64,000 nucleotides of DNA from a bacterium. Lineage in GTDB: Bacteria; Armatimonadota; Zipacnadia; Zipacnadales; Zipacnadaceae. The notes under the pieces were generated by a model. The model saw nothing but the letters and a program-made list of their open reading frames with translations. It had not been told where the DNA came from and searched no databases. A program made the translations under genes and the position numbers. The stretch spans positions 62,001-126,000 of the forward strand of contig JAUVXR010000003.1 of NCBI GenBank assembly GCA_030603495.1, read 5' to 3'. Shown here piece by piece: positions 63,209 through 64,000 of the stretch (its first letter is position 1; every line of letters begins with the position of its first letter).

Positions 63209-64000
63209 TCAACCGGACCAGTAACGGCGCCCCCCGACCTGCTCAACCAGGCTAGCCAGGTAATCAGCCTGCTCGCGCAGAAGCTGCTTGCGCTCGCCCT
63301 TATTGCACCTGGCCAGCGACTCATCTTCGATGTGCAGTCCGCCCTGGTAGCCCGCCTCCGTGAGCATAGCAACGATCTTCTCGTGATCAATGTCGCCCTG
63401 GTGAATCGGGACAACGTACTGACCGTATCTCCACCCCAACCGTCGGCGCCGCTCCCGGTACTTCGGTGGATACTCTATATTCTTGCAATGCACGTGGCAA
63501 ACGCGAGCAGCCACTGCCTCGATCGTCTGGTAAACGCGACTGAGCGGATGGCCGGCCCAGTAGAAGTTCGCAGTGTCGAGGGTTATGCCTAAGCGAGGCG
63601 AGTCAATCCGCGCCAGAAGAGCAGCCAGCCAGTTGGGGTCATTGCCCTGATGGCCGTGGTTCTCGACAGCCAGCGGTACTGTGCCACCGTCGCTCTGTGC
63701 TAATATCTCCTCGACCGCCGTGCCAAAGATATCCACGCGTTGAGTCACCGATAGCGTCCGTTGACCGCTCATCGCCGCATCAAGCCGCACGGCCTCCACG
63801 CCCATCAACTCGGCAGCCGTCAGCGCTCGCACTGCCCATTCAATTTCGGCCGCTCGATTCTCTGCATTGAAATTGTTGGCTAGCAATAGCGCCGATATAT
63901 GGATGCCAAGTCTCGCGTAGTACTCGCTAGCCTCGGTTGCTGCTAGCTCATTTGCTATGGACAACTCCCAGTTCCCGATGGGCTTATCGGGCGCTGGAAT
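63209..64000 (-). CDS. sugar phosphate isomerase/epimerase-type TIM barrel (5' end outside window)
   Basis: 264 codons are open to the window edge; a TTG at 63964 is in frame, but the upstream residues (APDKPIGNWEL) continue the frame and the barrel is incomplete without more N-terminal sequence. AP endonuclease 2/xylose isomerase-like barrel motifs: GVEAVRLDAAM, PLAVENHG with the metal-binding Glu, LGITLDTANFYWAG with Asp, HVHCKNIEY with His, and GGLHIEDES with the final Glu. Probably binds a divalent metal and acts on a sugar or its phosphate. Gap to the secreted protein gene (63060-63208) shows nothing. Confidence 0.85.
   Translation of the reverse strand: MPAPDKPIGNWELSIANELAATEASEYYARLGIHISALLLANNFNAENRAAEIEWAVRALTAAELMGVEAVRLDAAMSGQRTLSVTQRVDIFGTAVEEILAQSDGGTVPLAVENHGHQGNDPNWLAALLARIDSPRLGITLDTANFYWAGHPLSRVYQTIEAVAARVCHVHCKNIEYPPKYRERRRRLGWRYGQYVVPIHQGDIDHEKIVAMLTEAGYQGGLHIEDESLARCNKGERKQLLREQADYLASLVEQVGGRRYWSG

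Noticed and set aside
1-64000. CRISPR arrays, insertion sequences and rRNA genes
   Set aside because: No regularly spaced repeats, no transposase or integrase frames with terminal inverted repeats and no rRNA-like sequence were seen.

Overview
The window reads as one contig from an uncultured, GC-rich, diderm bacterium. Evidence for an outer membrane is the MlaE/MlaF/MlaD lipid-transport set. Strong Shine-Dalgarno (SD) sites and many TTG/GTG starts fit ordinary bacterial translation. The mix (UPF0182, an origin unwinding element of the Bacillus type, Fe-S type PurF, PadR, an alpha-2-macroglobulin, a MauE/DoxX protein) suggests a diderm lineage on the Terrabacteria side, for example Armatimonadota. 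That placement is an inference with low certainty.

Layout. 1-5.8 kb: a UPF0182 membrane protein (cut by the window edge), a HAD phosphatase overlapping a HypE-like protein, and a polytopic membrane protein. 5.9-8.0 kb: a two-gene QatB/QatC-like defence pair on the minus strand. 8.3-10.5 kb: a bipartite replication origin around dnaA, with DnaA boxes on both sides and an unwinding element (DnaA boxes, five CTA trios, AT-rich stretch) between dnaA and dnaN. dnaN, recF, dciA and rtcB follow. 15.3-18.4 kb: an AlbA_2/Schlafen-type protein, a cation efflux protein and a broken etfB. 18.7-28.4 kb: one tightly packed minus-strand operon, mlaE-mlaF-mlaD-rplI-dnaB-purD-purE-purF-purM, driven by a consensus promoter that also fixes the start of mlaE. 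28.6-36.2 kb: an IscU-like scaffold, an unknown membrane protein and a large alpha-2-macroglobulin with a pseudopilin-like insert. 36.2-43.4 kb: KDG kinase and KDPG aldolase flanked by palindromic elements, two membrane-linked signalling proteins, a CBS protein, Lon and Hsp20. 43.5-49.0 kb: a proline-rich exported protein, a small zinc protein, tRNA-Val and thrS.

49.0-56.5 kb is an accessory and decaying zone. It holds a membrane-TPR protein and what looks like an eroded operon of iron-sulfur/metal-cluster genes: PadR, NifX fragment, MinD-type ATPase pseudogene, FmdB-type zinc ribbon with a frameshift, DUF89, radical SAM fragment. A nuclease-STAND ATPase gene sits in the middle, where the NifX 3' part and the MinD 5' part are missing.

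56.7-64 kb: a rhodanese and a MauE/DoxX protein, then the dnaG-rpoD pair, a small secreted protein and a TIM-barrel isomerase.

Most striking point: the primary sigma factor (57823-59895) carries about 327 residues of bacterial Ig-like (Big_5/SbsA-type) sequence between regions 1.2 and 2.1, where proteobacterial sigma70 has its non-conserved region. The insert reads as C-terminal half Ig + full Ig + full Ig + N-terminal half Ig, so it is exactly about three Ig lengths in circularly permuted order. An extracytoplasmic-type adhesion fold inside a housekeeping sigma factor is, to my knowledge, undescribed.
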